From an uncultured Lachnospiraceae bacterium (GTDB taxonomy: Bacteria; Bacillota; Clostridia; Lachnospirales; Lachnospiraceae): 40,768 bases of DNA. The translations under genes and the position numbers were made by a program. The notes under the pieces are model-generated. The model was not told the DNA's origin, did not search any database, and was given only the letters and a program-made list of their open reading frames with translations. This document shows, one piece after another, positions 40,551 to 40,768 of this stretch; position 1 is the stretch's first letter, and the number at the start of each line of letters is the position of its first letter. The DNA is taken from the NCBI GenBank assembly GCA_934320895.1, contig CAKRFY010000024.1, forward strand, positions 1-40,768, written 5' to 3'.

Positions 40551-40768
40551 AAAATATCGTATAGACTTTAAAAGTCTGAAAAAGTAAGAGTTCAAAAGAG
40601 AATGGCGCAGATAAGATACAGAAAAAGATAAGTAATGTAAAATATACTAATGGTGAAAATGAAGATATCTGGACATATAGGGAATGGTTAACATATAAAC
40701 GAGGATCTTAACGCATTATGTGATGAGATAATAGAGGTTGAAGAAGGCAGGCTGGTGTAAACTGATGA
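40551..40768 (+). other. Right end of window with a possible ABC-ATPase remnant
   Basis: After the module no intact gene is visible. In one frame 40692-40757 reads HINEDLNALCDEIIEVEEGRLV and then stops; CDEIIEVEEGRLV resembles the last residues of many ABC ATPases. An in-frame stop precedes it at 40689-40691, so it is either a relic or a chance match. Confidence 0.3.

Overview
The window looks like a chromosomal segment of a low-GC, anaerobic Gram-positive bacterium of the Clostridia. Lachnospiraceae (Butyrivibrio/Coprococcus-like) is my best guess. The reasons are the AT-rich intergenic DNA, strong AGGAGG-type ribosome sites, an AddAB recombination nuclease, reverse rubrerythrin with PerR, a secreted GH26 mannanase and an L10-leader rplJ-rplL operon. 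The family assignment is inference from gene content, not a database match.

Layout: 1-850 is the 3' end of a 23S rRNA gene followed by seven tRNA genes (Asp, Val, Thr, Tyr, fMet, Phe, Lys) and a terminator; no 5S gene lies between them. 1080-5630 holds a DUF6512-like membrane protein, a hairpin-rich non-coding stretch, an intracellular clan GH-A glycoside hydrolase, a ROK glucokinase and a small membrane-anchored protein. 5817-13282 is addB-addA. nadE follows on the minus strand (13409-15358). 16013-18428 is an Lrp/AsnC regulator coupled to a hybrid histidine kinase with an atypical receiver. 18512-20932 is an oxidative-stress and signalling region: perR, an HD-GYP protein and reverse rubrerythrin, with matching PerR boxes at perR and rbr. 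Then come a ClC channel, the rplJ-rplL operon with its leader RNA, the secreted multidomain mannanase, a HAD phosphatase, an 11-cysteine mini-protein, an OmpR/histidine-kinase pair, a lipoprotein-like protein, an SDR oxidoreductase and a secreted C39-like peptidase.

The most interesting part is 33991-40550. agrB-agrA-agrC homologues run leftward. A 57-codon gene on the opposite strand (36940-37113) encodes an AgrD-like autoinducer precursor (Cys33 ring, tail YEPEQP). Between them are two pairs of the 10-bp half-site GAAAAGTGGT, each pair with 21-bp periodicity, arranged as mirror images. Each pair sits exactly 32 bp from a -10 hexamer (TATAAT leftward, TATAGT rightward). This looks like a two-way LytTR operator driving a split quorum-sensing circuit. 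Immediately downstream is a secreted peptide resembling the lactococcin 972 family, followed by a four-gene membrane/ABC module (38072-40550) of the kind that accompanies such bacteriocins. The simplest reading is a quorum-sensing circuit placed next to, and possibly controlling, a bacteriocin/immunity module.

Other non-coding signals stand out. A ~70-bp hairpin repeat occurs in inverted copies at 5632-5700 and 21326-21402. A ~35-nt hairpin element occurs twice (1814-1848 and 19099-19132) with a compensating pair. A three-hairpin RNA lies between rplJ and rplL.
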